Assembly (NCBI RefSeq): GCF_019222765.1 | Contig: NZ_CP078145.1 | Coordinates: 8,122,001-8,186,000 of the forward strand | Length of the DNA stretch: 64,000 bases | Source of the DNA: Nocardia iowensis | Lineage (GTDB): Bacteria; Actinomycetota; Actinomycetes; Mycobacteriales; Mycobacteriaceae | Direction: 5' to 3' | Shown: positions 9,418 through 18,284 of the stretch, one piece after another | Layout: each line of letters starts with the position of its first letter | How positions within the stretch are numbered: position 1 is the first letter of the stretch | The notes under the pieces: generated by a model | What the model was told of the DNA's origin: nothing | The model's database searches: none | What the model saw: the letters and a program-made list of their open reading frames with translations, nothing else | Program-made: the position numbers and the translations under genes

Positions 9418-10527
9418 TCATGGGCGCAGGTCGGCGTCCACCTCGAGGATTTCCACCCGCGGTTCCTTGTCGGCCTCCAGGAAGCCGAGCAGGGCGTGCG
9501 ATTCGGCTTCCACGGCGGCACGCTCGGCCTTCGTCCACTTCCGGGTCGGGCTGACCCGCAGCCGGGCTGTGCCCGCTTCCGGGAAGACCTTGTAGAGACC
9601 GGCGAGGTAGCCGTCGACCAGTACCGGGGCGACCGCGGCGGCGAACGCGCGCAGGTGTGGCGCCGTGCCGTCGGGCACGATCCTCGTCCGGTCCTGGTGC
9701 GAGAGAACGGCATTGTCGTACCAGCCGAGGAGGCGCACCGGGGCGGGTAGTTCCGGGTCGGCGAGTTCGCCGTCGGCGACGTCGTAGAGGGTGCGGCCGC
9801 GTTCGTCGGTGTAGGTGCGTACCCGGTCGCCGAGTTGTTCGACGGCCTTCTTCATGCCGAGCAGCTTCGACCAGGTCTGCATGTCCATGGTGGAGGCAGG
9901 GCCGAAGGCGCGCAGATAGCGAAAGAGCAACTCCGCCAACGGATAGGTCGGGTCGAGCGGTGCGCCGAGCCATGGCTCGACCCGCGACCAGATCGGCCTG
10001 CTGCTGTCCTTCCACCTACCGCGCGGCGGGGTCTGCAGCACCGGCAGCTGGTAGAGCCAGGTCTGCACGACCATGCTCGGGTTGCGGTCCGGGTAGAGCT
10101 CGGCCGCCCGCTGCCGGAGGGCGGCGGCCGACATCGGCTCATCGCCGAGCACCTGCTCGCCGTGCGCGCGGACCTCGTCGGGATCGAGGCCGACCATCGC
10201 GCCGTAGTTGAAACCCTTTCGGAAGGGGACCTTTTCGAGTTCCGGCTGCACGTGCGGCGCGATCCGCAGTGCGTCCGGCGGGGTCACCAGGTGAATGGTG
10301 CCGCGCATCAAGGTGATTCGCACCAGGGAGCGGTCGTCCAGCGCCTGCGACACGGTTGCCGGGTCGAAATCCGCTATCCGACTCCACAATGCGACGAACG
10401 GCGGCGGCGAGTCCTGCGCTTGCAGGCCGATGAGGTGATCGCACATCTCGTGCACCGTCAGCTGTGAGCGCTCCAGCAAATGCTGGCGGGCGAGCAGCGT
10501 GCGGTTCAGTACCCGATTAGACAGCAT
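9418..10527 (-). CDS. Winged-helix (HTH_42) protein, AlkZ-like DNA glycosylase candidate
   Basis: The 369-residue protein belongs to the winged-helix HTH_42 superfamily that includes YcaQ and the Streptomyces AlkZ glycosylase. The segment LIGLQAQD places Q36-A-Q38 in the position of the catalytic Gln-x-Gln of AlkZ (Q37, Q39); YcaQ has Gln-x-Asp. The repeated winged-helix architecture and ITLMRGTIHLV are also typical. ATG at 10527 has GGA nine bases upstream; ATG at 10536 is an alternative. It follows a quinone oxidoreductase gene by about 70 bases. Activity on crosslinked or alkylated DNA is inferred, not shown. Confidence 0.75.
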   Translation of the reverse strand: MLSNRVLNRTLLARQHLLERSQLTVHEMCDHLIGLQAQDSPPPFVALWSRIADFDPATVSQALDDRSLVRITLMRGTIHLVTPPDALRIAPHVQPELEKVPFRKGFNYGAMVGLDPDEVRAHGEQVLGDEPMSAAALRQRAAELYPDRNPSMVVQTWLYQLPVLQTPPRGRWKDSSRPIWSRVEPWLGAPLDPTYPLAELLFRYLRAFGPASTMDMQTWSKLLGMKKAVEQLGDRVRTYTDERGRTLYDVADGELADPELPAPVRLLGWYDNAVLSHQDRTRIVPDGTAPHLRAFAAAVAPVLVDGYLAGLYKVFPEAGTARLRVSPTRKWTKAERAAVEAESHALLGFLEADKEPRVEILEVDADLRP

Positions 10528-10600
10528 GCGCAGCATTCCGTGAGGGGTGGTGGTCGGGCGACGGGCGGGCCACCTTCATGTTTCGCTCCAGCTTGCCGGG

Positions 10601-11575
10601 TCAGCGCAGCGTGACCACGACCTTGCCGGTGGCAGTGCGATTGTCCAGCGAGGCGACCGCCTCGGCCGCCTGCTCCAGCGGGTACAGCACCGGCTTCGGC
10701 GCCTCGATCTCGCCCGACGCGAGCAGCGGCTCCACCTCGGCCCACTGCTCGGCCAGGTAGCCGGGGTGCGTCATCACCCACTCGCCCCAGGCCGCACCGA
10801 TCACCTCGACGTTCTTCAGCAGCAGCCGGTTCACCTTGACGGTGGGGATCTCGCCCGCGGTGAAGCCGACCACCAGCAGCCGGCCCGCCGAGGCGAGCGA
10901 ACGGATGCTGTCGGTGAACCGGTCGCCACCGACCGGGTCGAGCACGATGTCCACACCGCGACCGCCGGTCAGCTCCTTGACCGCCGCGAGCCAGCCGTCG
11001 GCCAGCACCACATCGGTAGCGCCGTTAGCCCGGGCGACTTCGGCCTTCTGCTCGGTGCTGACTACCGCGATCACCCGGCCCGCTCCGAGTGCGGTCGCCA
11101 TCCGCAGCGTCGAGGTGCCGATGCCGCCCGCGGCGCCGTGCACGAGCACCGTCTCGCCCGCGGCCAACCTGCCGCGGTTGCGCAGGCAGAAGTGCACGGT
11201 CAGATCGTTGAACAGGATGCCGGCGCCGGCCTCGAGGGCAACGTTGTCCGGCAGCCGGAACACCATCTGCGCGGGCGCGACAGCCACCTCGGCCATGGCA
11301 TTGCCGAGCAGCGTCAACGCGACGACGCGGTCACCCGCCGCGACGTGCGCGCCCTCCGGTGCCTCGCGCACGATTCCGGCCACCTCACCGCCGACGACGA
11401 ACGGCAGCTCCGGCTTCATCTGGTACAGCCCGCGCGTCATCAGCACATCCGGGAAGGCGACCCCGGCCGCGTGCACGTCGATCACCACGGCGCCCGGATA
11501 GGCCGCGGGCTCCGGAATGTCCACCACCTCGACCGACTCCGGTCCCTCCAGCTTGCTGACCTGGGCTGCGCGCAT
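10601..11575 (-). CDS. NADPH:quinone oxidoreductase family (zinc-independent MDR)
   Basis: The 324-residue protein is a medium-chain dehydrogenase/reductase of the quinone oxidoreductase type. It has an N-terminal GroES-like domain and a Rossmann domain with GAAGGIGTSTLRMA around the middle. The structural-zinc cysteine cluster is missing, as expected for quinone reductases. ATG at 11575 is supported by GAGAGG seven bases upstream; a longer frame to 11665 lacks a ribosome site. It reduces quinones or enones with NADPH. The substrate is unknown. Confidence 0.88.
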   Translation of the reverse strand: MRAAQVSKLEGPESVEVVDIPEPAAYPGAVVIDVHAAGVAFPDVLMTRGLYQMKPELPFVVGGEVAGIVREAPEGAHVAAGDRVVALTLLGNAMAEVAVAPAQMVFRLPDNVALEAGAGILFNDLTVHFCLRNRGRLAAGETVLVHGAAGGIGTSTLRMATALGAGRVIAVVSTEQKAEVARANGATDVVLADGWLAAVKELTGGRGVDIVLDPVGGDRFTDSIRSLASAGRLLVVGFTAGEIPTVKVNRLLLKNVEVIGAAWGEWVMTHPGYLAEQWAEVEPLLASGEIEAPKPVLYPLEQAAEAVASLDNRTATGKVVVTLR

Positions 11576-11776
11576 CTGCCGACCTCTCTGTCGTGGCACC
11601 TGCCTCTTCCTCGCCGGTGCCGCCGTGATCAACGTAACGCGGGCGGGCGCGCCGTGCTCGACCACCTCTCCGCGGCGGCCCCTGACTCCCTCATTCCGGC
11701 CTGCCGGAGGCCCTGTCCAGCGGACCCCATTTTGCTATGCTGACCGCGACCTACGGTCGGGCGGGAAGGGGGACTC

Positions 11777-12100
11777 ATGGTCGATCGCAATCAGCCTGCT
11801 GCGACAAACATGCAGGTCGATCCCGAGGCGCTGCGGTCGTTCGCGCAAACCCTCGGCAACGAGGCGGGCGAGGTGACCGGACTCAACGCGGGGGACGCGT
11901 TTTCCATCGCGACCACGGCACTGCCCGGCACCGAATTCGGCGCTGCCGCACAGCGGGCGAACGACGTCGTCAACCGTTGCCTGCAGCGGATCGGCAGTCG
12001 ACTCACCACCATCGCCGACAACATGCACAACGCCGCGGGGAAATACGAACTGGCCGAAGACGATTTCGCCGCGAAGCTCCGCGCGATCGGACTGCCATGA
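11777..12100 (+). CDS. EspC-like ESX (type VII) secretion-associated protein
   Basis: The 107-residue helical protein has the layout of the EspC/ESX-associated family and a C-terminal Y90-x-x-x-E94 motif, the type VII export signal. Its stop overlaps the next start (ATGA), so the two are translationally coupled. ESX substrates are commonly exported as heterodimers, and this protein is probably the partner of the downstream WXG-transglycosylase. No ESX core genes (EccB/C/D, MycP) are in the window, so export would use a machine encoded elsewhere. Confidence 0.8.
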   Translation: MVDRNQPAATNMQVDPEALRSFAQTLGNEAGEVTGLNAGDAFSIATTALPGTEFGAAAQRANDVVNRCLQRIGSRLTTIADNMHNAAGKYELAEDDFAAKLRAIGLP

Positions 12101-13257
12101 CGCTCACCATTCCCGACGTGGACAACTGGAAGCCCGAACAGCTCAGCGCCGCCGGGGAACACGCGGGAACCATCTCGCAGGGTCTCGACACCGCCGTCGG
12201 CAAGGGCTCCACCGAGACGAAATCGCTCGCGGACTCGAACAAGTGGTCCGGCACGGCGGGCGCCGCGGCGAACGCGCGAATGGACACCGAGAAGACCCGC
12301 GCCTCAGCGGTGAGCGCCGCGCTGCTGGAACTGAAAACCGCCTTCACCACGCAGACGCAGAACCTGGTTGAGGCGAAAACCAAGGTGCTGCAACTGCGTG
12401 ACGACGCGATCAACCAGACGCCTCCGTTCGACGTGCAATCCAACGGCACGGTCGATGCCACCACCCGGATCGCGTACCTGCGCGAGCACGCGGACAAGGC
12501 GAACGTGGAGGGCCTCGTCTTCCAGGAGTCCCTGCAGGCGGCATCTCGTACCTGGGAACTCACCAATGCGTTGAAATCCGCCGAAACTGTTGCCAATCAA
12601 GCGAAGACACAACTGGATACCGCAATCGCGAAGTTGGAGCAGGCGTTCAGTGGCCTCGGTGAGCCGAGCGCGAACGTCGCGCCCGCGGCGACCACGGCAC
12701 CGGCCGGGGTCAATTCCGGCACACCGGTCAACGGAATGCCGGTCAACGGAACACCGGTGAGCGCGTCACCGGTGAGTGGGACCTCCATGTCGGACAAGCC
12801 GAACTACGCGATGGGGAATTACAACGGCTCCGGCTCCGCTTCCGGCACGCCTTATATGGGCGGACCGAGTTCGAGCGCCCCGACCGGACCGATGCCGAGC
12901 GGTGATATCGCGAAATGGATCGCCGAGGCCAAACAGAAACTCATCGAAATGGGCTACGACCCCAAGGACATCGATGAGCGGGCCATCGCCATGATCATCC
13001 AGCATGAATCGGCGGGTAACCCGTACGCGGAAAACCGGTGGGACAGCAACTGGGTGGCGGGACATCCATCGAAGGGGCTGATGCAGACCATCGACAGCAC
13101 CTTCAACGCCTATAAGGCACCCGGCCACGACGATATCTGGAACCCGGTGGACAACATCATCGCCGGCGTTCGCTACTCGATCGACACGTATGGCTCGGTC
13201 AACAATGTTCCCGGCGTGGTGGCGGTCGGCCAAGGTCGCGCGTACCAGGGTTATTGA
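12097..13257 (+). CDS. ESX-type WXG-helical protein fused to a lytic transglycosylase (SLT) domain
   Basis: The 386-residue protein has no Sec signal. Residues 1-200 are helical, with a WXG100-like W50-S-G52 turn. A Pro/Val/Asn/Gly-rich repeat linker spans about 200-270. The C-terminal SLT domain has putative catalytic E304 in IIQHESAGNP and the downstream GLMQT and NNIIAGVRYS motifs of transglycosylases. The SLT domain would cleave peptidoglycan glycan strands. ATG at 12097 overlaps the EspC-like stop. The fusion suggests a peptidoglycan hydrolase exported by an ESX system, with the EspC-like protein as partner (inference). Confidence 0.85.
   Translation: MTLTIPDVDNWKPEQLSAAGEHAGTISQGLDTAVGKGSTETKSLADSNKWSGTAGAAANARMDTEKTRASAVSAALLELKTAFTTQTQNLVEAKTKVLQLRDDAINQTPPFDVQSNGTVDATTRIAYLREHADKANVEGLVFQESLQAASRTWELTNALKSAETVANQAKTQLDTAIAKLEQAFSGLGEPSANVAPAATTAPAGVNSGTPVNGMPVNGTPVSASPVSGTSMSDKPNYAMGNYNGSGSASGTPYMGGPSSSAPTGPMPSGDIAKWIAEAKQKLIEMGYDPKDIDERAIAMIIQHESAGNPYAENRWDSNWVAGHPSKGLMQTIDSTFNAYKAPGHDDIWNPVDNIIAGVRYSIDTYGSVNNVPGVVAVGQGRAYQGY
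12715..12780 (+). repeat. In-gene tandem repeat encoding TPVNG/SPVSG units
   Basis: Four or five imperfect 15-18 base units (consensus CACCGGTCAACGGAA-like) encode the repeated pentapeptides PVNG/PVSG in the linker of the transglycosylase gene. This is a low-complexity linker, not a mobile element. Confidence 0.6.
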
Positions 13258-13273
13258 CCGCCACCCTGTCCGG

Positions 13274-14488
13274 TCACCGCTGACTGTTGGCGAGCAACGC
13301 GTACTGCGCGGCTGCCCGCTGCTGGGTTTCCCACAAACGGGCACCGAGCACCAGCGCCGCGTACTTCCGGTAGGCGACAAAGCAACGGAATTGGCCATTC
13401 TTGGGCGCGAGATAGTCCTGTACGCACAATGCGCCGGGCACATCCGCGGGCGGATCGACAGCTCGACGGTCAACGGCCGGACCGAGTTCCGCGGACTCGG
13501 TGACGAACCGTGCCGCAGCGGCGTCGTCCCGGGTGCGGAAGCCGAAAGCGTCGGCTGTCACCGCGACCCGATCGACTCCCGCTCGCTGCAATACCGGAAA
13601 CCGGCCCGACTGATCCAGCAGATAGTTGAGGTACCCGCGCAACGTCAGCACCACCTCACCCTGACCATCCGGCGGGGGAACAACACCTTGGTCGTGGATG
13701 ACCCGGGCGAGCAGACCGTCCGGGTCCTGGCGCAGCGTGCTGAACTTTCCGACGGGTGTCGGCGTGAATTTGTCGAGCTCGATGACCTCGGCGTCGAGAT
13801 ACTTCTGGGTCGCCTCGACCAGTCGATTGATATCTGGCGTCCGCGAATCCGCGAGCACACTGATCACATAACTCCCATGTGCGGTCGTGCTACCGAGCGT
13901 CGGCACCGAGGGACGCCAATGTGCCCGCGAATCAGCGTATTTGGGCAGCGTGACGGCAACGTTTTCCGGATTGAGCGCGAAGTCCACGGCGTCGAGTTCG
14001 GCTGCCGCGGCCTTCGCCGCCGCCGCGTCCGGGAAGCGCAACACCGTCACGGTAAGCCCCTCCCGCTCGTGGCTGCCGGAAGCCGCCGTTGTGAGCGGTA
14101 GGACAGCATCGGCCGAGCCGGTCGAAAATCCCAGGACGAAACCGTATTTCAGCAACACCGGGAGCACCGGCTCGGCGAGGTACCGCGTCACCGACTGCGC
14201 GTCCGTGTGCACGAGAGCCGACGCCCCGGTGGAGTATTTCGGGTCCACCTCGTGTGGACTCAGCACGGCGTCGGCCATTCGAGCAGCCTCCAGCCGGGCG
14301 TATCCGACATCATCCAGGAGGACCGACATTTTGGGTGGTGCGGTCGGAAACCTGCCCGTATCCAACGTTCGCACGTCGAGTTCCGCGGCAACGCCGGTCC
14401 CCCGCACCGGCGACGCACATCCGCCCACCCCGATTACGGCGGCGACGATGGTGCAGACCGCCACGGCCGCTCGCGCATTCCAGTTCAT
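13274..14488 (-). CDS. Large lipoprotein (DUF7373-like)
   Basis: The 404-residue lipoprotein starts MNWNARAAVAVC and has a lipobox ending GVGGC, followed by SPVRGTGVAAELDVRTLDTG. It carries two C-terminal cysteines (GALCVQDYL, QFRCFVAY). The ATG overlaps the upstream kinase stop (TGATG), so it is the third gene of a kinase-kinase-lipoprotein operon. The domain resembles a large nocardial/mycobacterial lipoprotein family of unknown role. Its place in the operon suggests it is a partner or target of the receptor kinases (inference). A 20-codon N-terminal extension is possible but unlikely. Confidence 0.8.
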   Translation of the reverse strand: MNWNARAAVAVCTIVAAVIGVGGCASPVRGTGVAAELDVRTLDTGRFPTAPPKMSVLLDDVGYARLEAARMADAVLSPHEVDPKYSTGASALVHTDAQSVTRYLAEPVLPVLLKYGFVLGFSTGSADAVLPLTTAASGSHEREGLTVTVLRFPDAAAAKAAAAELDAVDFALNPENVAVTLPKYADSRAHWRPSVPTLGSTTAHGSYVISVLADSRTPDINRLVEATQKYLDAEVIELDKFTPTPVGKFSTLRQDPDGLLARVIHDQGVVPPPDGQGEVVLTLRGYLNYLLDQSGRFPVLQRAGVDRVAVTADAFGFRTRDDAAAARFVTESAELGPAVDRRAVDPPADVPGALCVQDYLAPKNGQFRCFVAYRKYAALVLGARLWETQQRAAAQYALLANSQR

Positions 14489-16428
14489 CAACTCACCTGC
14501 GGTAGGTTTTCCAAGATGTTCTGCAGCACCAATTGGGCTGTCAGACATCGGAATTCGGGATGTTCCGACATGGTCGGGTTATCGACCTGCACCGTCACCA
14601 CCTCCGCGTCACTGTTATCGATGCGCCGATACTGGCTGCGGCGTACACAGGTCGGCGAACCCAATTCCGCCTCGTCCAAGAACACGATATTGCCGCCACC
14701 GAGGTCGAACGGTATGGGCTTTTCGGTCGGCACGGGAATCTTCGTGCGTTCGAACGAGACCGTGACCGTGCCGGTCGAGATCCATGTGCAGGTATGTAGC
14801 GAATCCGCGGCTCCGCGAACCTTTTCGCCGATATTCAACTTGACCACGCTCGAATCGACGAGGGCACAGGGGTCGTGCCTGGCGAGTGAGTTGCGAATGT
14901 TCGGGAGCTGCGGCAGCTGTTCGGCCAGTCGATGCGCGAGTTGGGCGGCAGCGTCGTCCGCGGTGGTGCACAACGTGTCGGATTGCGCACCCTTCACCCG
15001 GACTGCGATACCGAACTGCGGATCCATGTTCGCGGGGAACAGCGCCCGTCCGCAGCTGTCGGTTCCGCTGGTCACGTCCTCCAGCACCGGCACTCCTTCG
15101 GCGCGTCGACCGTTGTCCCGATAGGCCTCGACCCGCTTGATATCGAAGTCGAACTGATAGCCGCCCGCCTCGGCCGCACACGTTCCCCACCGGGTCGAGC
15201 TCGGCTTCTTCGTCCAGTCTCCCAACGATGCGACCAGTGGCTCGGCCACCGCGGCGCACAGGTCTACCGAGCGGAGCTTCGTGAGGTTCAGCGACGCAAG
15301 CGGATTCACCGTCTCGGCGGCCGGGCGGTCATCGCCGCCACCGAAGACGGTGGGCCCGGCGAGGATGCCGCCGACCACGAGCACCACCGCCGCTGCCGCG
15401 ATCAACACCCGCTTCCGTCGCCTACGCAGCGCGCTCGCGCGTTGGATCTCGACGAGTGCTTGCAACTGCTGCTCGAAGTCGACACTGTGCGAGGCCGCAA
15501 TGGGCGACGGCTCCGCGCCCACCAGCTGGGTAGCTTCCGGGTCGGCCAGCAGCGCCGACATCTCCGCCGCCTGTTCATTGATCGCCTGATGCACCTCGGC
15601 CGACCAGGGCCGATGCTGCGGCGGCAGCGGGCCGAGAAAGTCGAGGAGCTGAGCTGGCGTCGGGCGGTCCCGCGGATCCTTGCTCAGGCACGGCAGCACC
15701 AATTCCCGTACCTCGGACGGCAATCCGCTCAGGCCGGGTTCGGTGTGCACGATGTTGTACAGCGTGTGCGGTAGGGACGATCCGGCGAACGGGCTGGTGC
15801 CACCGGCCGCCATCGCGAGCACGGCGCCGAGGGAGAAGACGTCGCTGGCGGAAGTGAGCGGCAGCGATTGTGCCTGTTCCGGCGACATGAACGCGGGTGA
15901 ACCGATGATCGAGCCGGTGTGCGTGAGCTCGGAACGGCCCTCGACCGCCCGCGCGATACCGAAGTCGATGACGCGTGGCCCGTCCTCGGCGAGAATCACA
16001 TTGGCGGGCTTCAGATCCCGATGGATGAGTCCGGCGCCGTGGATGGCCACCAGCGCGGCGGCGAGCCCGACCGCGAGCTTGTGCACTTCGTCGGCGGTCA
16101 GCGGGCCGAAATCCTTGACGGCCTTGTCCAACGGCACGCCGGGGACGAAAACCGACGCCAGCCATGGCGTTTCCGAGTCGACATCGAAGTCGATCACCGC
16201 GGCGGTAAAGGCACCGGAGACCTGCGCGGAGGTCTGCACCTCGCGGCGGAACCGCGGCAGGAAGTCCGACTCGGTCACCAGGTGCTGATGCACCTGCTTG
16301 ATCGCGACCAACCGGCCGTCCGGCCCGACACCGAGTAGGACCCGCCCCATTCCGCCGGAGCCGAGTTGGCCGAGCAGCCGGTACCTGCCGATCCGGTCGG
16401 GGTCGCCGGGCTCGAGACGTGTCACCAT
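14488..16428 (-). CDS. Receptor serine/threonine protein kinase with two-repeat cysteine-rich ectodomain
   Basis: The 646-residue protein has an N-terminal Hanks-type kinase domain at about 15-285: glycine loop GQLGSGGMG, K44, HRDLKPANV, DFGIARA and GSPAFMSPEQ. One transmembrane helix follows at about 341-360, then an outside domain of about 280 residues. The ectodomain has eight cysteines in the order DLC, GTC, DSCGRA, TLC, DPC, HTCTW, PTC, FRC. They form two four-cysteine DUF3558-like repeats. The start overlaps the stop of an upstream paralogous kinase and its own stop overlaps the lipoprotein gene. The ligand and substrates are unknown. Confidence 0.92.
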   Translation of the reverse strand: MVTRLEPGDPDRIGRYRLLGQLGSGGMGRVLLGVGPDGRLVAIKQVHQHLVTESDFLPRFRREVQTSAQVSGAFTAAVIDFDVDSETPWLASVFVPGVPLDKAVKDFGPLTADEVHKLAVGLAAALVAIHGAGLIHRDLKPANVILAEDGPRVIDFGIARAVEGRSELTHTGSIIGSPAFMSPEQAQSLPLTSASDVFSLGAVLAMAAGGTSPFAGSSLPHTLYNIVHTEPGLSGLPSEVRELVLPCLSKDPRDRPTPAQLLDFLGPLPPQHRPWSAEVHQAINEQAAEMSALLADPEATQLVGAEPSPIAASHSVDFEQQLQALVEIQRASALRRRRKRVLIAAAAVVLVVGGILAGPTVFGGGDDRPAAETVNPLASLNLTKLRSVDLCAAVAEPLVASLGDWTKKPSSTRWGTCAAEAGGYQFDFDIKRVEAYRDNGRRAEGVPVLEDVTSGTDSCGRALFPANMDPQFGIAVRVKGAQSDTLCTTADDAAAQLAHRLAEQLPQLPNIRNSLARHDPCALVDSSVVKLNIGEKVRGAADSLHTCTWISTGTVTVSFERTKIPVPTEKPIPFDLGGGNIVFLDEAELGSPTCVRRSQYRRIDNSDAEVVTVQVDNPTMSEHPEFRCLTAQLVLQNILENLPQVS

Positions 16429-18284
16429 CAGGAACTCCCCATCCGGGCCGCGACCCCGGTGATTATCGCTTCGGTTGTGGCACAGGCTGTTTCAGCGGCG
16501 GCAACCGCTGCCGGTCGCGCGGTCACGGCGATCACTTCTCCTCGATCTTCGATGGTCGGGCGCACCAGATAGTAGGTCGCGCACGTTCCGTCAGGGTCGA
16601 TCCGGCGCGCCGACGGGAAGTCGCCGAGTTTGCCGCCGTTCACGAAGAGTGCGGTGTACCTCGGGTCGGAGTCGACTCGCTTAGCTTCGGCCGTGTGCAG
16701 CGTGATCACGAACGGGGCGCCCGGCCAGGTGCAGGTGTGGGCGTCCACGATCGTCGGCTGGACACCAGCGCCTACATGTGCGGCGACGATGGCCTGGTCC
16801 ACCGATTCACATGGAACAAGCCGGACGACAGACGTTTTCGGCGGCTGCACGCTCGGCGGATTTGTGACAAGGCGAGTGACAACAGCTTTCAACGCGTCAG
16901 CCGCCAGCTTGCAGGAATCGCCTTCGGCCTCGGTGATTTTTACTTCGACGCCGAGTGTCGGCTGGGTGCGTACCGCCACCGCGCGCCCGCAGGAGCCCGC
17001 CTGCGTCGTGGTGTCGAGAACGGAGCGATCCGCCACCTGCTCGGCCAGCTGCCTTCCGGCTGCCACCGATGTTCCGACAGCAAGGTCCATCCGGACCTGT
17101 CGTCCGTCCGTTTCGACGAATGGCGTTCCGCAGCGCGACGAATCCGCCAGCTCGGGCTTGACCGGCTGTCCCAAGCTGCCGACGACATCGTTGCCGAGCA
17201 ACGCGCAGGTGTCGGCGAGGCGCAATTGTTCATCGGTCAGTTCCAGCGTGCGGTTCGCGAGCGGATCGGCGGCCTCGGGCGGGCTACCGCGGTCCACGAG
17301 GAATATCGTCACCGCGCCTGCGGCCAGCAGAACCAGCACAGCCGCCGCCGCAACCCATCTCGCGGTGCGCCGCGGCGCGGGGCGATCCGGCACCTCACCG
17401 CCGGAATCGGCCCAACGCTCGGCCTCCGCACGGTCCTGGATGATCTGCCTGCGGATCCCCGCGGGCCAGGCGGCGCGGGCGGTAATCGCCGCCACCGAGT
17501 CGATCAGCTGCGTCGGATCCGGACGATTCGCGGGGTTCTTGTCCAAGCAGGCAGCCACGAGGTGCCGCAGTACCGATGGCACTCGACTCGTATCCGGGTG
17601 CTGGTGCACGACGTTGTACAGCGTCTGCGGTGCCGATGCGCCGAGGAACGGGCGCTGCCCCGTCGCCGCGAGCACCAGCATCGCGCCGACCGAGAAAACG
17701 TCACTGGCGGTGCTGAGTTCGTGGCCCGACGCCTGTTCGGGGGACATGAAGGCCGGCGAGCCGAGCAGCGTGCCGGTGCTGGTGAGCTGGAGGTCGGGCA
17801 CCACCGCGCGGGCGATACCGAAATCGATGACGCGTGGGCCGTCTTCGGCGAGCAGGACATTCGTGGGTTTGAGGTCGCGGTGGATCATGCCAGCGCGGTG
17901 GATTTCCAGCAGGGCGGACCCCAGACCCGCGGTCAGCAGCCGGAGGCCGCCGAGTGACATCGGGCCATGCTGTTCGATGGCGGCGCGCAGGTCAGGGCCG
18001 GGGACGAAAACCGAGGCCAGCCAGGGTTCCTCGGCGTCGGCGTCGGCGTCCATGACGGCGGCGGTGTAGGCGCCGGTTACCCGTTGGGAGGCTTGGACTT
18101 CGAGGCGGAAGCGGGTGCGGAACTCGGCGTTCCTGGCCAAATGGTGGTGGATCATCTTGACCGCGACCAGACGTCCGTCCGGTGAGCGGCCGAGCAGCAC
18201 TCGACCCATGGCGCCCTGGCCGATGACCGCGATCAGGCGGTGGCGACCCGCCGTGCGCGGATCGTGTGGGCCGAGCGGCTTCAC
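16428..18284 (-). CDS. Receptor serine/threonine protein kinase, paralogue of the next gene
   Basis: The 618-residue Hanks-type kinase has glycine loop IGQGAMG, HRDLKPTNV, DFGIARA and GSPAFMSPEQ. A transmembrane helix lies at about 308-328 and an ectodomain of about 290 residues follows. Its eight cysteines have the same order as in the downstream kinase (DTC, SRC, GSCGRA, DSC, VPC, HTCTW, GTC, TAC), including the C-T-W motif. GTG at 18284 is supported by GGAGGGG upstream; the frame continues further but that part looks non-coding. First gene of the kinase-kinase-lipoprotein operon. Confidence 0.9.
   Translation of the reverse strand: MKPLGPHDPRTAGRHRLIAVIGQGAMGRVLLGRSPDGRLVAVKMIHHHLARNAEFRTRFRLEVQASQRVTGAYTAAVMDADADAEEPWLASVFVPGPDLRAAIEQHGPMSLGGLRLLTAGLGSALLEIHRAGMIHRDLKPTNVLLAEDGPRVIDFGIARAVVPDLQLTSTGTLLGSPAFMSPEQASGHELSTASDVFSVGAMLVLAATGQRPFLGASAPQTLYNVVHQHPDTSRVPSVLRHLVAACLDKNPANRPDPTQLIDSVAAITARAAWPAGIRRQIIQDRAEAERWADSGGEVPDRPAPRRTARWVAAAAVLVLLAAGAVTIFLVDRGSPPEAADPLANRTLELTDEQLRLADTCALLGNDVVGSLGQPVKPELADSSRCGTPFVETDGRQVRMDLAVGTSVAAGRQLAEQVADRSVLDTTTQAGSCGRAVAVRTQPTLGVEVKITEAEGDSCKLAADALKAVVTRLVTNPPSVQPPKTSVVRLVPCESVDQAIVAAHVGAGVQPTIVDAHTCTWPGAPFVITLHTAEAKRVDSDPRYTALFVNGGKLGDFPSARRIDPDGTCATYYLVRPTIEDRGEVIAVTARPAAVAAAETACATTEAIITGVAARMGSS

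Noticed and set aside
12715..12780. Possible CRISPR-like or minisatellite repeat
   Set aside because: The units are short, imperfect and in frame inside a protein linker with no spacers. No CRISPR array is present anywhere in the window.
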